64,000 bases of DNA from Bacteroidales bacterium (GCA_025210735.1 JAOARD010000011.1:62001-126000); one strand, 5' to 3'; positions 27,290 to 36,980 are shown, counted from the stretch's first letter. Notes: generated from the sequence alone by a model not told the origin. Numbers and translations: made by a program.

Positions 27290-27706
27290 ATGACAACATT
27301 TGAGAGTAAAATAAAGACAGTAAACGCTACAACAGAAGACGTATATAATTTTGTGTCTGATTTTAATAACTTTACAGCGATGATACCTCAGGACAAGGTT
27401 GAGGACTGGAAGGTTGAAGGAGATGTTTGTAGCTTTAAAATAAAGAATGTAGGAGAGGCTTCGCTAAAATTTGTTGAGAAGGATTTTGAGAAGAAAACAG
27501 TTAAGATCAGTTCAGCAGGTAAAGCACCATTTGAGTTTAATTTCTGGGTACAGTTAAAAGAGGCTGCTCCGTATGAAACAAAAATGAAACTTACTCTTAA
27601 GGCAGAACTAAATATGATGATGAAGATGGTGGCAAAGAAACCTCTTCAGAATGGTATTGAGGCAATTGCCGATGGTTTAACAGCATTCTTTAATGCACGC
27701 AGATAA
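27290..27706 (+). CDS. SRPBCC-fold (polyketide cyclase/START-like) protein
   Basis: 138 residues, cytosolic. It opens FESKIKTVNATTEDVYNFVSDFNNF, the first strand and helix of the SRPBCC fold, and ends with the long C-terminal helix (NGIEAIADGLTAFFNARR). These proteins hold a hydrophobic ligand in a cavity; ligand unknown. It sits three bases behind pyrE and is followed by a terminator. Co-transcription with pyrE is clear, but a functional link is not. Confidence 0.5.
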   Translation: MTTFESKIKTVNATTEDVYNFVSDFNNFTAMIPQDKVEDWKVEGDVCSFKIKNVGEASLKFVEKDFEKKTVKISSAGKAPFEFNFWVQLKEAAPYETKMKLTLKAELNMMMKMVAKKPLQNGIEAIADGLTAFFNARR

Positions 27707-27721
27707 AATACTATCATATAA

Positions 27722-27758
27722 AAAAAGGGGGCTTGGAATATCACAGCCCCCTTTTTTT
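27722..27758. terminator. Bidirectional terminator between convergent genes
   Basis: GGGGGCT/AGCCCCC stem flanked by A6 on the left and T7 on the right. It can serve the SRPBCC gene on the plus strand and the FMN-binding gene on the minus strand. Confidence 0.5.
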
Positions 27759-28269
27759 ATATCAAAGCTTTCTTTTTTAAATGTTTTGCAATTTGGTTTA
27801 TCGTGTTTATATCGTTAGTAATTGATTCTCCTGAAAATGTTGCTCCAGAAACAGCGTCAATATTTTTTCCGTAGTTAAATGTTTTACCAGATCCGTTAAA
27901 CTGTTTTAACCATCTCTTATTTGTTATTTCATATCCATGGCTGGAGTTGTATATAAGTATTTTTGTCTTGGTTATATTAAGATTACTGTCTATAATTACA
28001 ACATACTCAAAGTAATCAAATCTTCCTTTTGCTTTTGATAATATGCACAGGAAAGTCTCGTTTTTATCTGTAGTAATCTTGTATACCCTCTTTTTATCAA
28101 TATCTATATCATCAGTTATTCCGGTATCAGACAGGTTAATCAGTGATTTCTTGATATTCGTATCTGCCCAAATCTTTTTAATTACTTTATCTGTCTTCTT
28201 TTCTGCTGAATCAGAGAATCCTCCGGAACCCCAGATTAGCATTAATATCAGGCCTGTTACAAGTTTCAT
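27757..28269 (-). CDS. Exported FMN-binding domain protein
   Basis: 170 residues with an N-terminal signal or anchor (MKLVTGLILMLIWG). The C-terminal half is an FMN_bind domain (RnfG/NqrC-like): YGKNIDAVSGATFSGESITNDI contains the S-G-A-T motif whose Thr carries covalently linked FMN in the family. It is therefore probably a periplasmic electron carrier. It lies downstream of the porin gene in the same direction, but a hairpin at 28286-28318 separates the two. Redox partner unknown. Confidence 0.5.
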   Translation of the reverse strand: MKLVTGLILMLIWGSGGFSDSAEKKTDKVIKKIWADTNIKKSLINLSDTGITDDIDIDKKRVYKITTDKNETFLCILSKAKGRFDYFEYVVIIDSNLNITKTKILIYNSSHGYEITNKRWLKQFNGSGKTFNYGKNIDAVSGATFSGESITNDINTINQIAKHLKKKALI

Positions 28270-28285
28270 AGTTCAAATGTTTGTC

Positions 28286-28318
28286 AAAATCCGATCGCAT
28301 TAATTGCGACCGGATTTT
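28286..28318 (-). terminator. Hairpin terminator after the porin gene
   Basis: AAAATCCG and TCGC pair with GCGA and CGGATTTT (one mismatch). On the minus strand it ends in TTTTG. It may let part of the porin transcript through into the FMN-binding gene. Confidence 0.5.
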
Positions 28319-28464
28319 AATATCTATTTACTTATCAGTTTTAATTCAATTACTGTTTGATTCTGTATTACAGGGAAGCTATAAAAATCTTTTAACCCTT
28401 ATTCCAATGAAACAACTATTATAAATAGCTATCTCAGATTAAATAGTTCCTTGATTGTGTAATT

Positions 28465-29649
28465 TTAGAACCACACAGCAACACCAAGATTTAATGTCTT
28501 TTTGTAATCATCTGCATTTTTTGCCTTCAGAAACTGCATATCTGCTTTTAACATAGCTCCTTTTGCCATCTTCCAGCCAAGACCAAATGCAATCTCGTGA
28601 TTTTTATATGCTTCATTCTTTACCATGCCTTTTCCTACCGATGCATGAGTGTTAAATGCCTGATATCTTATAAATGGTATCAGTTCAGATTTTGTTGTCT
28701 CAATAGAGTGAAGAACATTATATGCTGCCTCAATATAAAAACCTGTCATACTGTCACCCAGATCTTTTCCTGTAAATGCGTTATACTCGTCGGCATTATT
28801 TATAGAGCTGTAGTAATATTGTCCTCTAAGTGCAAGTCCGCCAAGTCTGTATCTTGCATCAAGGCCAATCATACTTAAACCAACAGATGAGCTGTCTGCT
28901 TTTGCTTTAGCCATATCATCGTCTTTATCAAGACCATTATACAGGTCGCTCTGGCTCTTTCCTACATATCCTGACAGACCTAAAGTAAGTCCTTTAATGC
29001 CATAGTAATCAATACGGGCTGTAAGGTTCGGAGAACTCATAAATGACTCAGCACCTTTCTGACGACCAGAACGGAAACCTTTTTTACCATTAAGTTTTGC
29101 ACTGTTGTCTGCATAACCATTAAATCCGTTTACAACATATAGCTGATATTTTAACGATGCCTCTTTTATGTTTCCGGCAAATCCGGCACCTATCTCTCTC
29201 CATGTTGTTGGAGCAATATACCCATCAATTATCGGGCGTTCAACACCATTAAATGTAGTTGGCTCATGATACTGATTTATAATACCCATAGGTATAAGAA
29301 GCAACCCTCCTCTGAAATGGATATACTCGTTAAATTTGTAGTCAAGAAAAGCCTGCTCTACATATATCTCCTTAACATGTTCAAATTCAAGTTCTGTTAT
29401 AAACTGTGTACGTTCATTGAACTTATAACCGAACATCATAACAAGTCTGTGAACATCAAGTTTTCCGTTATTTCTTACATCGCTGTTGAGTGGTTGATTG
29501 TAATCAATCTGCCCGTAACCGCCAATTGTAAGTTTCCCCTCTTTTTGCATCAATACATCAGCCGTGTTCAGCATAGTATTGTTCTCGTCCTGTGCACTTG
29601 CATTTAATCCTAATGCTACAATGCAGATTAAAAATAGAATACGCTTCAT
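28465..29649 (-). CDS. Outer-membrane porin, OprO/OprP-like
   Basis: 394 residues. The signal peptide ends NASA with Gln at +1. The body is a run of amphipathic beta strands: GKLTIGGYGQIDYNQP at the start, DVHRLVMMFGYKFNERTQFITELEFEHV, VEQAFLDYKFNEYIHFRGGLLLIPMG, and a last strand TLNLGVAVWF with C-terminal Phe, the usual barrel-insertion signal. This matches the phosphate-selective porin O/P family as annotated in Bacteroidota, though phosphate specificity is not shown. It sits in the outer membrane as a presumed trimer. Confidence 0.5.
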   Translation of the reverse strand: MKRILFLICIVALGLNASAQDENNTMLNTADVLMQKEGKLTIGGYGQIDYNQPLNSDVRNNGKLDVHRLVMMFGYKFNERTQFITELEFEHVKEIYVEQAFLDYKFNEYIHFRGGLLLIPMGIINQYHEPTTFNGVERPIIDGYIAPTTWREIGAGFAGNIKEASLKYQLYVVNGFNGYADNSAKLNGKKGFRSGRQKGAESFMSSPNLTARIDYYGIKGLTLGLSGYVGKSQSDLYNGLDKDDDMAKAKADSSSVGLSMIGLDARYRLGGLALRGQYYYSSINNADEYNAFTGKDLGDSMTGFYIEAAYNVLHSIETTKSELIPFIRYQAFNTHASVGKGMVKNEAYKNHEIAFGLGWKMAKGAMLKADMQFLKAKNADDYKKTLNLGVAVWF

Positions 29650-29797
29650 AATAAAAGTCTCTGTTCTGTACCAGATTCATATGTATATAATTTATATAGA
29701 TTATGTCCGGGTACAGATTTGGTAAAATTTGTGTTTGTTTTAACTGTTAATTATGGAAGCAAAAATAATTCAGGCACTTCATTACTGAAATACCGTG

Positions 29798-29826
29798 TTT
29801 TGGGGATTTTTAGAAAAGTACTTTCT
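29798..29826 (+). promoter_or_regulatory. Possible mntP promoter
   Basis: TTTTG at 29798-29802 and TACTTTCT at 29819-29826, spacing 16. One mismatch in the -7 box and short spacing make it tentative. No yybP-ykoY manganese riboswitch pattern was seen in the leader. Confidence 0.5.
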
Positions 29827-29850
29827 TTGCATAAAATTAATTTATCAACA

Positions 29851-30411
29851 ATGGGTGTTATATCTGTTTTTATTCTTGCTATAGGATTGTCTATGGATAG
29901 TCTGGCAGTGTCTATTGCCAGTGGTATGTCTATGAAGACAATGCGTGAAACTGAGGCTCTTAAGGTATCAATGTTTCTTGCGCTTTTTCAGGGTACAATG
30001 CCTGTTATAGGATGGGCTGTTGGTAACAGTTTTAGCAAATACATTACAGCTTTTGATCACTGGATAGCATTTGTTATGCTACTGTTTTTAGGTGGTAAAA
30101 TGATTATTGATGGTGTGCGTAACAATGACGATTGTCAGGCTATAGATCCTACCAAAACATCTACATTAATCGGACTCTCTTTAGCTACCAGTATTGATGC
30201 GCTTGCTGTTGGAGTGAGTATAGCACTGTTAAAGCATGAGATACTGTTTCCTGCGGTTATTATAGGATTGGTAACCCTTGTATTTTCACTGATTGGGCTT
30301 TATGCAGGTAAAATGCTTGGTAAGCTTGTAAAACAGTGGGTTACAATAGCAGGTGGTGTGGTGTTGGTATTTATAGGAACAAAGATACTTATTGAACATA
30401 CTATACTTTAA
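29851..30411 (+). CDS. mntP: Manganese efflux pump
   Basis: The start is set at MGVISVFILAIGLSMDSLAVS (ATG 29851), giving 186 residues, the normal MntP length; the open frame further upstream is non-coding. Six membrane helices are visible. The two conserved Asp motifs are GLSMDSLAVSIASG and LATSIDALAVGVSIA, one in each half, and are essential in the E. coli protein. It exports Mn(II) from the cytosol. A terminator follows directly, overlapping the stop region. Confidence 0.5.
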   Translation: MGVISVFILAIGLSMDSLAVSIASGMSMKTMRETEALKVSMFLALFQGTMPVIGWAVGNSFSKYITAFDHWIAFVMLLFLGGKMIIDGVRNNDDCQAIDPTKTSTLIGLSLATSIDALAVGVSIALLKHEILFPAVIIGLVTLVFSLIGLYAGKMLGKLVKQWVTIAGGVVLVFIGTKILIEHTIL

Positions 30412-30444
30412 GGTTATCACAACTTTATGGGATAACCTGTTTTT
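30411..30444 (+). terminator. Terminator of mntP
   Basis: AGGTTATC (30411-30418) pairs with GATAACCT (30431-30438), followed by GTTTTTG. Confidence 0.5.
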
Positions 30445-30458
30445 GAGGTTCTGATTAT

Positions 30459-31202
30459 TTAATTAATTATAAATTCCACCTCTTTAAAGAAGTATCCTCT
30501 GGTATGTCCACTGTTATCTTTAATTTTTATTTCACCTGTTGGTAATACATCAATAATTTTTCCAGTGAATTCTGATTCATTATCTCTGAATCTCAGAGGC
30601 TGATCTTTTCCAAAGAGATTTTGCTTATACTCATTACGAATAATCTCCCTTGGTTGGTTTAGTCTTAATATGTTATTGCTAAATATATCAGCAAACCTGT
30701 TCAGCACATCTTTAATATCAACTGTTCGGTTTGTTTCTGTATATACAGATGCGGGGTTTGGCAGATAGTCAGGAAATAATTCCTGATTAATATTTATACC
30801 AACACCTATTATTGAACGTTCAATATATGGTCCTGAGATGTCATGTTCAATTAGTATACCACCAATTTTGTTATTACCAATAAAAATATCATTAGGCCAC
30901 TTTATAGTTGTTGATAAACCAAACTCCTTTAGTGTTGAGATTGCAGTAAGAGCTGTCAGCATAGAGATATAAAACTGTTGTTCAATCTCAAGTTTGTCAG
31001 GCGATATGGCAATTGAAAATGTCAGGTTTTTATTGGTGTCTGAAAACCAGCTGTTTCCTCGCTGACCTCTTCCTCTTTCCTGATTATTAGTAGCTACAGT
31101 TATAATATCGTGATTGTAATTCTTTAATAGTTTCCTTACCTCTGTATTGGTACTATCGCATTTATCTGTCCACAAAACTATTTGGCTTGGTATTTGTTCC
31201 AT
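30459..31202 (-). CDS. birA: Biotin--[acetyl-CoA-carboxylase] ligase
   Basis: 247 residues, catalytic domain only, without the N-terminal DNA-binding domain of E. coli BirA, so it is an enzyme and not a repressor. It activates biotin to biotinyl-AMP and loads it on carboxylase carrier proteins. Motifs: DSTNTE, NNQERGRGQRGNSWFS (biotinyl-AMP loop), IKWPNDI, KIGGILIE and IGVGININ. The C-terminal beta domain ends RGYFFKEVEFIIN. It is divergent from rsfS. Confidence 0.5.
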   Translation of the reverse strand: MEQIPSQIVLWTDKCDSTNTEVRKLLKNYNHDIITVATNNQERGRGQRGNSWFSDTNKNLTFSIAISPDKLEIEQQFYISMLTALTAISTLKEFGLSTTIKWPNDIFIGNNKIGGILIEHDISGPYIERSIIGVGININQELFPDYLPNPASVYTETNRTVDIKDVLNRFADIFSNNILRLNQPREIIRNEYKQNLFGKDQPLRFRDNESEFTGKIIDVLPTGEIKIKDNSGHTRGYFFKEVEFIIN

Positions 31203-31260
31203 ATGCAGCTGTTAATATTTATAGGCTAATTACCAGAAAAACTGACAAAATTTCTGTTTT

Positions 31261-31268
31261 CAAAGGTA
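31261..31268 (-). promoter_or_regulatory. birA -7 box TACCTTTG
   Basis: Minus-strand TACCTTTG, 58 bases upstream of the birA start. No clear -33 partner. Confidence 0.5.
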
Positions 31269-31307
31269 TGTATTATTTATTTTTATTAACCTAGAAAAAA
31301 TAATGAA

Positions 31308-31315
31308 TATATTTG
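31308..31315 (+). promoter_or_regulatory. -7 box TATATTTG of the rsfS-ftsH-cdsA operon
   Basis: Consensus TATATTTG 25 bases before the GTG start of rsfS. No TTTG at the -33 position (TTTTATT instead). Confidence 0.5.
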
Positions 31316-31340
31316 TGGCAAAAGATTAAAAGGAGGAATA

Positions 31341-31697
31341 GTGCAAGAAAATAATTATCAGGAGCTGTTAGAGGCTATATATGAGGGACTGCTTAGCAAA
31401 AAGGGTAATAATATCCAGAGTATGGATCTTACCGGAATTGAAGCAGCGGTGTGTAAGAATTTTGTGATATGTAGTGCGGACTCAACAACTCAGGTAAATG
31501 CTCTTGCCAGATCGGTTGTAGAAGAGGTTAAGGAACGTACAGGAGAAAGTATTTGGCGAAAAGAAGGGTTTGATAATGCAACCTGGATTATATTAGATTA
31601 TGCCGATGTTGTGGTTCATATATTCCAGACAGAGGCACGTGACTTCTATCAACTTGAGTCACTTTGGGCTGATGCTAAAACAAAAACCATAGAGTAG
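31341..31697 (+). CDS. rsfS: Ribosome silencing factor
   Basis: 118 residues, RsfS/YbeB/Iojap family. It binds ribosomal protein L14 and blocks subunit joining when nutrients are scarce. Motifs include VCKNFVICSADSTTQVNALA and the closing WIILDYADVVVHIFQTEARDFYQLESLW. The start is GTG at 31341, preceded at 31331-31336 by a perfect AGGAGG Shine-Dalgarno, which is rare in this phylum and decides the start. ftsH follows by 19 bases. Confidence 0.5.
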   Translation: MQENNYQELLEAIYEGLLSKKGNNIQSMDLTGIEAAVCKNFVICSADSTTQVNALARSVVEEVKERTGESIWRKEGFDNATWIILDYADVVVHIFQTEARDFYQLESLWADAKTKTIE

Positions 31698-31716
31698 AAT
31701 ATCAATTAAAACAAAC

Positions 31717-33720
31717 ATGGATAATAATAAAAACAATAATAAAAACTTCTTTGGGAATATGCCCGGAGGCAAGTCTGGCGGTAGTCAGGGAAAGAAGCCT
31801 AAATTCAGCGTGTTTTGGGTTTATGGAATCATCCTGTTGCTGATACTTGCTGTTAACCAGTATTTTACTTCCGGCGAACCAAAAGAGACAACATGGCAGG
31901 AGTTTAAGAACTCTATGCTTGTTAATAACGATGTTAGCAAAATTGTTGTCATCAGGAATGAAGGTACTGTAGAGGTTTATATAAAAGAGGGGTCGCTTGA
32001 GAAGTATAAAATTAGCGATGGTAATTTTGCAACAAAGGCTACCGGACCTCATTTTGTATTTAATATAGGATCTATAGAGACTTTCCAGAAGAATCTGGAT
32101 AAAGCACAGGAGAGTGTTCCGGAAGATCAGAAGATATATCCGCAATATGACGACAATATAGATTACTTTGGTAACTTTCTTAGTTTTATGTGGCCACTAC
32201 TGTTGCTTATAGCAATATGGGTGTTCATATTCAGACGAATGAATCGTGGAGCAGGTGGTCCCGGAGGAGGTAATATCTTTAATGTTGGAAAATCTAAAGC
32301 AAAACTGTTTGATAAGGATACCAACGTAAAGGTTGATTTCTCACATGTTGCTGGTCTTGAGGAAGCAAAGGTAGAGATAAAGGAAATTGTAGACTTTTTA
32401 AAGAGTCCGAAAAAATATACAGATCTTGGTGGTAAAATACCAAAAGGAGCACTATTGGTAGGACCTCCGGGAACTGGTAAAACATTACTTGCAAAAGCTG
32501 TAGCCGGCGAAGCAAATGTACCATTCTTCTCAATGTCGGGTTCTGACTTTGTTGAGATGTTTGTTGGGGTAGGTGCATCGCGTGTAAGAGATTTGTTTAA
32601 ACAAGCTAAAGAGAAGGCGCCTTGTATTGTATTTATTGATGAGATTGACGCAATAGGTAGAGCAAGGGGTCGTAATCCTAGTCAGGGAGCAAACGATGAG
32701 CGTGAGAATACGCTTAACCAACTGCTTACAGAGATGGATGGTTTTGGAACAAACAGTGGTGTTATTATACTTGCTGCAACAAACAGAGCCGATATTCTTG
32801 ATAAAGCACTTATGCGTGCCGGACGTTTTGACAGACAGATACATGTTGAATTGCCTGATCTTAACGAACGTAAAGAGATTTTTGATGTACATATGAAGCC
32901 TCTTAAAACGGCATCTGATATAAGCTCTGATTTCTTATCAAAGCAGACACCGGGATTCTCGGGAGCAGATATTGCAAATGTGTGTAATGAGGCTGCCCTT
33001 ATTGCTGCACGTAAAAATAATAAAGAGGTATATCGTCAGGATTTCCTTGATGCTGTTGACAGAATAATTGGTGGTCTTGAGCGTAAGAACAAGATTATTA
33101 CAAAGAGCGAGAAGGAGACAATCGCATTTCATGAAGCAGGACACGCTACAGTATCGTGGTTGTTAGAGCATGCACATCCGCTTGTAAAGGTTACAATTAT
33201 ACCGCGTGGAAAAGCACTTGGTGCTGCATGGTATCTGCCAGAAGAGCGACAGATTACCACAACCGAGCAGATGCGCGATGAGATGTGTGCTACATTAGGA
33301 GGACGTGCTGCCGAGGAGATAATGTTCAGTAAGATATCAACAGGTGCACTTAATGATCTGGAGAGAGTTACCAAGCAGGCATATTCAATGATTTCATATT
33401 TTGGTATGAACGATAAGATAGGTAACATAAGTTACTATGACAGTACCGGACAGAGCGAATTCTCATTCGGAAAACCATACTCAGAGAAAACTGCTGAGGT
33501 TATAGATGGTGAGGTTAAAAGTCTTATTGAGTCAGAGTATGATAGAGCTAAGAAAATCCTGCGCGAGAATAACTACGGATTAACTAAACTTGCACAACGA
33601 CTATTAGAGAAAGAGGTGATATTTAGCGATGATCTTGTAGAGATTTTTGGTGAGCGCCCGTGGGGAGTGCCGGAGAAGGATGTGAGAAAAGGTGCTGAGA
33701 AGGATAAAAAAATAGAATAA
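31717..33720 (+). CDS. ftsH: ATP-dependent zinc metalloprotease
   Basis: 667 residues. It is a membrane-bound hexameric AAA+ protease that degrades membrane and regulatory proteins. Two membrane helices lie at ~31-51 and ~154-173, enclosing a periplasmic domain. A Gly-rich linker (GAGGPGGG) precedes the AAA+ module with Walker A GPPGTGKT (249-256), Walker [12 protein letters not shown], and the second region of homology ([18 protein letters not shown]). The zinc site is HEAGH at 472-476. The N-terminal ~30 residues are Asn/Gly-rich. It overlaps no gene, but cdsA begins one base after its stop. Confidence 0.5.
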   Translation: MDNNKNNNKNFFGNMPGGKSGGSQGKKPKFSVFWVYGIILLLILAVNQYFTSGEPKETTWQEFKNSMLVNNDVSKIVVIRNEGTVEVYIKEGSLEKYKISDGNFATKATGPHFVFNIGSIETFQKNLDKAQESVPEDQKIYPQYDDNIDYFGNFLSFMWPLLLLIAIWVFIFRRMNRGAGGPGGGNIFNVGKSKAKLFDKDTNVKVDFSHVAGLEEAKVEIKEIVDFLKSPKKYTDLGGKIPKGALLVGPPGTGKTLLAKAVAGEANVPFFSMSGSDFVEMFVGVGASRVRDLFKQAKEKAPCIVFIDEIDAIGRARGRNPSQGANDERENTLNQLLTEMDGFGTNSGVIILAATNRADILDKALMRAGRFDRQIHVELPDLNERKEIFDVHMKPLKTASDISSDFLSKQTPGFSGADIANVCNEAALIAARKNNKEVYRQDFLDAVDRIIGGLERKNKIITKSEKETIAFHEAGHATVSWLLEHAHPLVKVTIIPRGKALGAAWYLPEERQITTTEQMRDEMCATLGGRAAEEIMFSKISTGALNDLERVTKQAYSMISYFGMNDKIGNISYYDSTGQSEFSFGKPYSEKTAEVIDGEVKSLIESEYDRAKKILRENNYGLTKLAQRLLEKEVIFSDDLVEIFGERPWGVPEKDVRKGAEKDKKIE

Positions 33721-33721
33721 A

Positions 33722-34552
33722 TTGAAGAACTTAATACAACGAACGTTAACAGGAATAATATTTGTTGCCGTTATAATAGTGTCGGTCCTTGGAGGATCGG
33801 CACTGTTTACCGGCATTTTTAATATTATATTGATATTTACCCTATATGAGTTTTACGGATTGATGCGTAAAAAAGGGTTTTCGCCACAGACAGTACCCGG
33901 AATTGTTGCCGGATCGGTACTGTTTCTTACAATGTACAAAGTAGCCGATGGTTTCTCACCAGCACTGTTACTTGTGAATATATTTACGGTATCAATAGTA
34001 TTCTTTATTGAGTTGTACCGTAAAAAAGAGAATCCGCTTATGAATATAATGATTACTGTAGGCGGAATAATATATGTTGCATTACCATTCTCTGCTCTGC
34101 ATTTTATAGGGTACTATCCGGCAGAAGGTGTTGTAATGGAATATAATTGGTACTTATTGCTTGGGTTCTTTGTAATACTTTGGTCAAACGATACGGGAGC
34201 ATATGTAGTTGGTTCACTAATAGGAAAAAACAGATTGTTTCCGCGTATATCTCCAAAGAAATCGTGGGAAGGAAGTATTGGGGGCGGACTATTTGCCTTA
34301 GGAGTTGGATACCTGTTCTATATGCTATCAGGTTTTGGAACAATGTATACATGGGCTGTTTTATCTGTAACAGTAGTTATATTCGGAACCCTGGGCGATC
34401 TTGTTGAGTCATTAATAAAGAGAGATCTTGGCGTTAAAGACTCAGGATCAATACTGCCTGGTCACGGAGGATTTCTTGACAGGTTTGATGCAGTATTAGG
34501 AGCAGCACCAATGGTTGTTGTTGCTATATATCTTCTTAGTTACTTTATGTAG
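33722..34552 (+). CDS. cdsA: Phosphatidate cytidylyltransferase
   Basis: 276 residues using a TTG start (KNLIQRTLTGIIFV follows), one base after the ftsH stop, so translation is probably coupled. Polytopic membrane enzyme that makes CDP-diacylglycerol from phosphatidate and CTP, the precursor used by pssA elsewhere in this window. The family signature near the C terminus is intact: GDLVESLIKRDLGVKDSGSI, LPGHGG and LDRFDA. SPKKSWEGSIGG is the second conserved block. Confidence 0.5.
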   Translation: MKNLIQRTLTGIIFVAVIIVSVLGGSALFTGIFNIILIFTLYEFYGLMRKKGFSPQTVPGIVAGSVLFLTMYKVADGFSPALLLVNIFTVSIVFFIELYRKKENPLMNIMITVGGIIYVALPFSALHFIGYYPAEGVVMEYNWYLLLGFFVILWSNDTGAYVVGSLIGKNRLFPRISPKKSWEGSIGGGLFALGVGYLFYMLSGFGTMYTWAVLSVTVVIFGTLGDLVESLIKRDLGVKDSGSILPGHGGFLDRFDAVLGAAPMVVVAIYLLSYFM

Positions 34553-34592
34553 TTAAGATTACAGTGTAACGTAAATGTATTGTAAACGTAAA

Positions 34593-34600
34593 TATATTTG
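34593..34600 (+). promoter_or_regulatory. -7 box TATATTTG ahead of the AI-2E family gene
   Basis: Consensus -7 box 49 bases before the ATG at 34650. No TTTG at -33. Confidence 0.5.
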
Positions 34601-34649
34601 TTGCTGATATAGTCAACTATATCAGCAACAAATAACTAATTATAGTATT

Positions 34650-35750
34650 ATGGATAGATTTTTCAGATATCTTATAATTACAATATCAATTACAGTTATA
34701 GGATTGTTGCTGTGGTATTTCAGTTCAATTGTATCTTACCTGCTTATTTCGGCATTCTTATCTATTCTTGGTAAACCGCTTGTTCAGCAGCTTACACGAA
34801 TACATATCCGTAAATGGCAACTGCCTGTAGGTTTGGCTGCAGCAATCACTCTTGTTGCAATGTGGTCTTTAATACTATTGGCTTTCAGGTTTTTTATACC
34901 ACTTGTGGTTAATCAGGCAAGTGAGTTATCAACAATAGATATTAACAAATTTGTATCAAGCATTAGCGATCCGCTACATCGTATAGAGGAGTTTTTTGGT
35001 AAAGATGTATTAGCTGCACAGCAGGTAGATCTTAAGCAGGTTGTAACTGAGAATGTTACTGAGTATGTTAAAGGAGGTGCATTTGCCGGAATATTTGGTA
35101 GCATTACCGGTTTTGTAGGAAACATATTTGTCGCAATCTTTGCTATATCATTTATCTCATTCTTCTTTCTTAAAGATCAGAAATTGTTTGAGCATGGTGT
35201 ATTAGTGTTTGTTCCTGCAAAATATGAGGATAAAGTAACAAATGCACTCACATCTGTATTCGGGCTTCTTAAACGATATTTTATAGGTATTGTTATTGAA
35301 GTAATAGGTGTGGCACTGCTTGTAACAGTGGGCATGCTTATAGTCGGAATTAATTTTCAGACTGCTGTTGTTTTAGGGCTTATATCCGGGCTATTGAATG
35401 TTATACCATACATTGGACCAATTGTTGGTACTGCACTGGGAGGGCTTATTGGTATTGCGGTTAACCTGCATATGGATTTTTATACCGGAATATTACCAAT
35501 ACTATCATATATGGCACTTGTGTATTTGATAGTTCAGATAATAGATAATATACTGTTTCAGCCGTTTATATACTCTAATAGTGTTAATGCTCATCCACTT
35601 GAGATATTCCTTGTTATATTAATAGCTGGTAGCCTTGCCGGAATTGTAGGAATGATACTGGCTATACCTGCATACACGGTAATAAGAGTGTTTGCAAAGG
35701 AGTTTTTTAATAATTTTAAGGTTGTTAAGGAACTGACCAAGAAAATATAA
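34650..35750 (+). CDS. AI-2E family (PerM/YdbI-like) transporter
   Basis: 366 residues with the family layout: three N-terminal membrane helices, a soluble amphipathic domain (~95-150), then paired helices with the C-terminal signatures GLLNVIPYIGPIVGTALGG and 'QIIDNILFQPFIYSNSVNAHPLEIFLVILIAGSLAG'. Members include TqsA, which affects autoinducer-2 efflux, and Na+(Li+)/H+ antiporters, so the cargo is not predictable. It stands alone with its own -7 box at 34593. Confidence 0.5.
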   Translation: MDRFFRYLIITISITVIGLLLWYFSSIVSYLLISAFLSILGKPLVQQLTRIHIRKWQLPVGLAAAITLVAMWSLILLAFRFFIPLVVNQASELSTIDINKFVSSISDPLHRIEEFFGKDVLAAQQVDLKQVVTENVTEYVKGGAFAGIFGSITGFVGNIFVAIFAISFISFFFLKDQKLFEHGVLVFVPAKYEDKVTNALTSVFGLLKRYFIGIVIEVIGVALLVTVGMLIVGINFQTAVVLGLISGLLNVIPYIGPIVGTALGGLIGIAVNLHMDFYTGILPILSYMALVYLIVQIIDNILFQPFIYSNSVNAHPLEIFLVILIAGSLAGIVGMILAIPAYTVIRVFAKEFFNNFKVVKELTKKI

Positions 35751-35915
35751 TTGGTTATTATTAGTTTTTTAGAAACTTCTCAACTATTTTTGGAGGGTAA
35801 GAGAGGTTAAATAAAATCTTATAATTTAAGTGAAATGAAACGAAACAACTAAATCGTTTTGCCTGATTTATCTGTATCGTTTACATGTGGCTATTGAATA
35901 TAAAATTGTGAACAC

Positions 35916-36794
35916 ATGAAGAATATCTACATTATAGTATTAGGATTGTTTATTTTTTGTTCGTCTGCATTCTCAGCTGTTGTTGATTTTGCATTTGTTC
36001 AGAAGAGCGAAAATGCAGCAGGAATAAAGGAGTGTGGCAAATATTTTGTGCATTTTGAGGCAAGTTTACCAGATGGTTCAGCTCTTTCGTGGGTTTTTGA
36101 TGTTGCTGGTGGATCGGCGCCTGTAGCGGTAAATAAGCAGAATACTGTACATGAATATTCAGGACCGGGTGAGTATGAAGTAAGCTTAACATATAATGGT
36201 ACAACGGTAAAGAAGAAAGTTAAAATTGAAACTATACCAACCATGACAATTGAGATGAAGAATACTGTTGATAAGTATATAGACGGAGAGGTTAAGACAT
36301 CTAACCTTGCATATTATCAGCGAAACTTTGTATCAAGTATAGTTCCTGCGGAATCTAAAAACTGGGATTTCTATTGGACAATTAATGGCGATACAGAAGG
36401 ACGTAGTTATAATTTTGAAGCATATTTTTATGATAGTGGAGATTATACAGTATCGTTAATGGCGGAGAAAAAAGGCGGTAAATTATGTGTTACACCAACA
36501 GCCGATATAGATGTTACTATTGATAAAACTTACGATATTCCTAATGTAATAACACCTAACAACGATGGTATTAATGATGAACTTAAAGTTATTAATCCAT
36601 CAAATGATGATATGACATTTACACTGTTCAGTAAACAGGGGGCATTAGTTAAAAAAATTACTGGAAAAGTTATTACATGGACAGGTGATAATATACAGGG
36701 AGAAGATCTGCCATCAGGTATATATTACTATATTCTTGAGGTATCTGGTAAAAATCCGGAGGTAAAGAAATCATTTATATATATTTACAGATAG
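35916..36794 (+). CDS. Secreted PKD-like protein with T9SS type B (gliding-associated) sorting domain
   Basis: 292 residues. The signal peptide ends AFSA. Two PKD/Ig-like segments follow (ALSWVFDVAGGS...YSGPGEYEVSLTYNG; NWDFYWTINGD...FYDSGDYTVSLMAEK). The last ~85 residues are the gliding-motility-associated C-terminal domain: NVITPNNDGINDELKVINPS, FTLFSKQGALVKKI, LPSGIYYYILE, SFIYIYR. This is a T9SS type B export signal. It is small for such cargo. Possible adhesin; partner unknown. A strong terminator follows. Confidence 0.5.
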   Translation: MKNIYIIVLGLFIFCSSAFSAVVDFAFVQKSENAAGIKECGKYFVHFEASLPDGSALSWVFDVAGGSAPVAVNKQNTVHEYSGPGEYEVSLTYNGTTVKKKVKIETIPTMTIEMKNTVDKYIDGEVKTSNLAYYQRNFVSSIVPAESKNWDFYWTINGDTEGRSYNFEAYFYDSGDYTVSLMAEKKGGKLCVTPTADIDVTIDKTYDIPNVITPNNDGINDELKVINPSNDDMTFTLFSKQGALVKKITGKVITWTGDNIQGEDLPSGIYYYILEVSGKNPEVKKSFIYIYR

Positions 36795-36822
36795 GTAATT
36801 AATATAATTTTTATATATATTT

Positions 36823-36854
36823 AAGGGAGACTAAATTTTAGTCTCCCTTTTTTT
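36823..36854 (+). terminator. Terminator after the type B sorting-domain protein
   Basis: A 13-bp perfect stem AAGGGAGACTAAA/TTTAGTCTCCCTT around a single central base, then a T tract. Confidence 0.5.
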
Positions 36855-36980
36855 AAACATTTTATAGAGATTTATGTTGTCTCTATGTCTGATCAATCTG
36901 TATATTTAATAAGGGATTACGCATTAGTCAGAGATAATTTAAACCCGTTTATGAAACTTGCATGTGATATGTTTAATACA

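Noticed and set aside
29719-29850. N-terminal extension of mntP or a manganese riboswitch in its leader
   Set aside because: The family length fits the ATG at 29851, and the conserved yybP-ykoY pattern was not seen.
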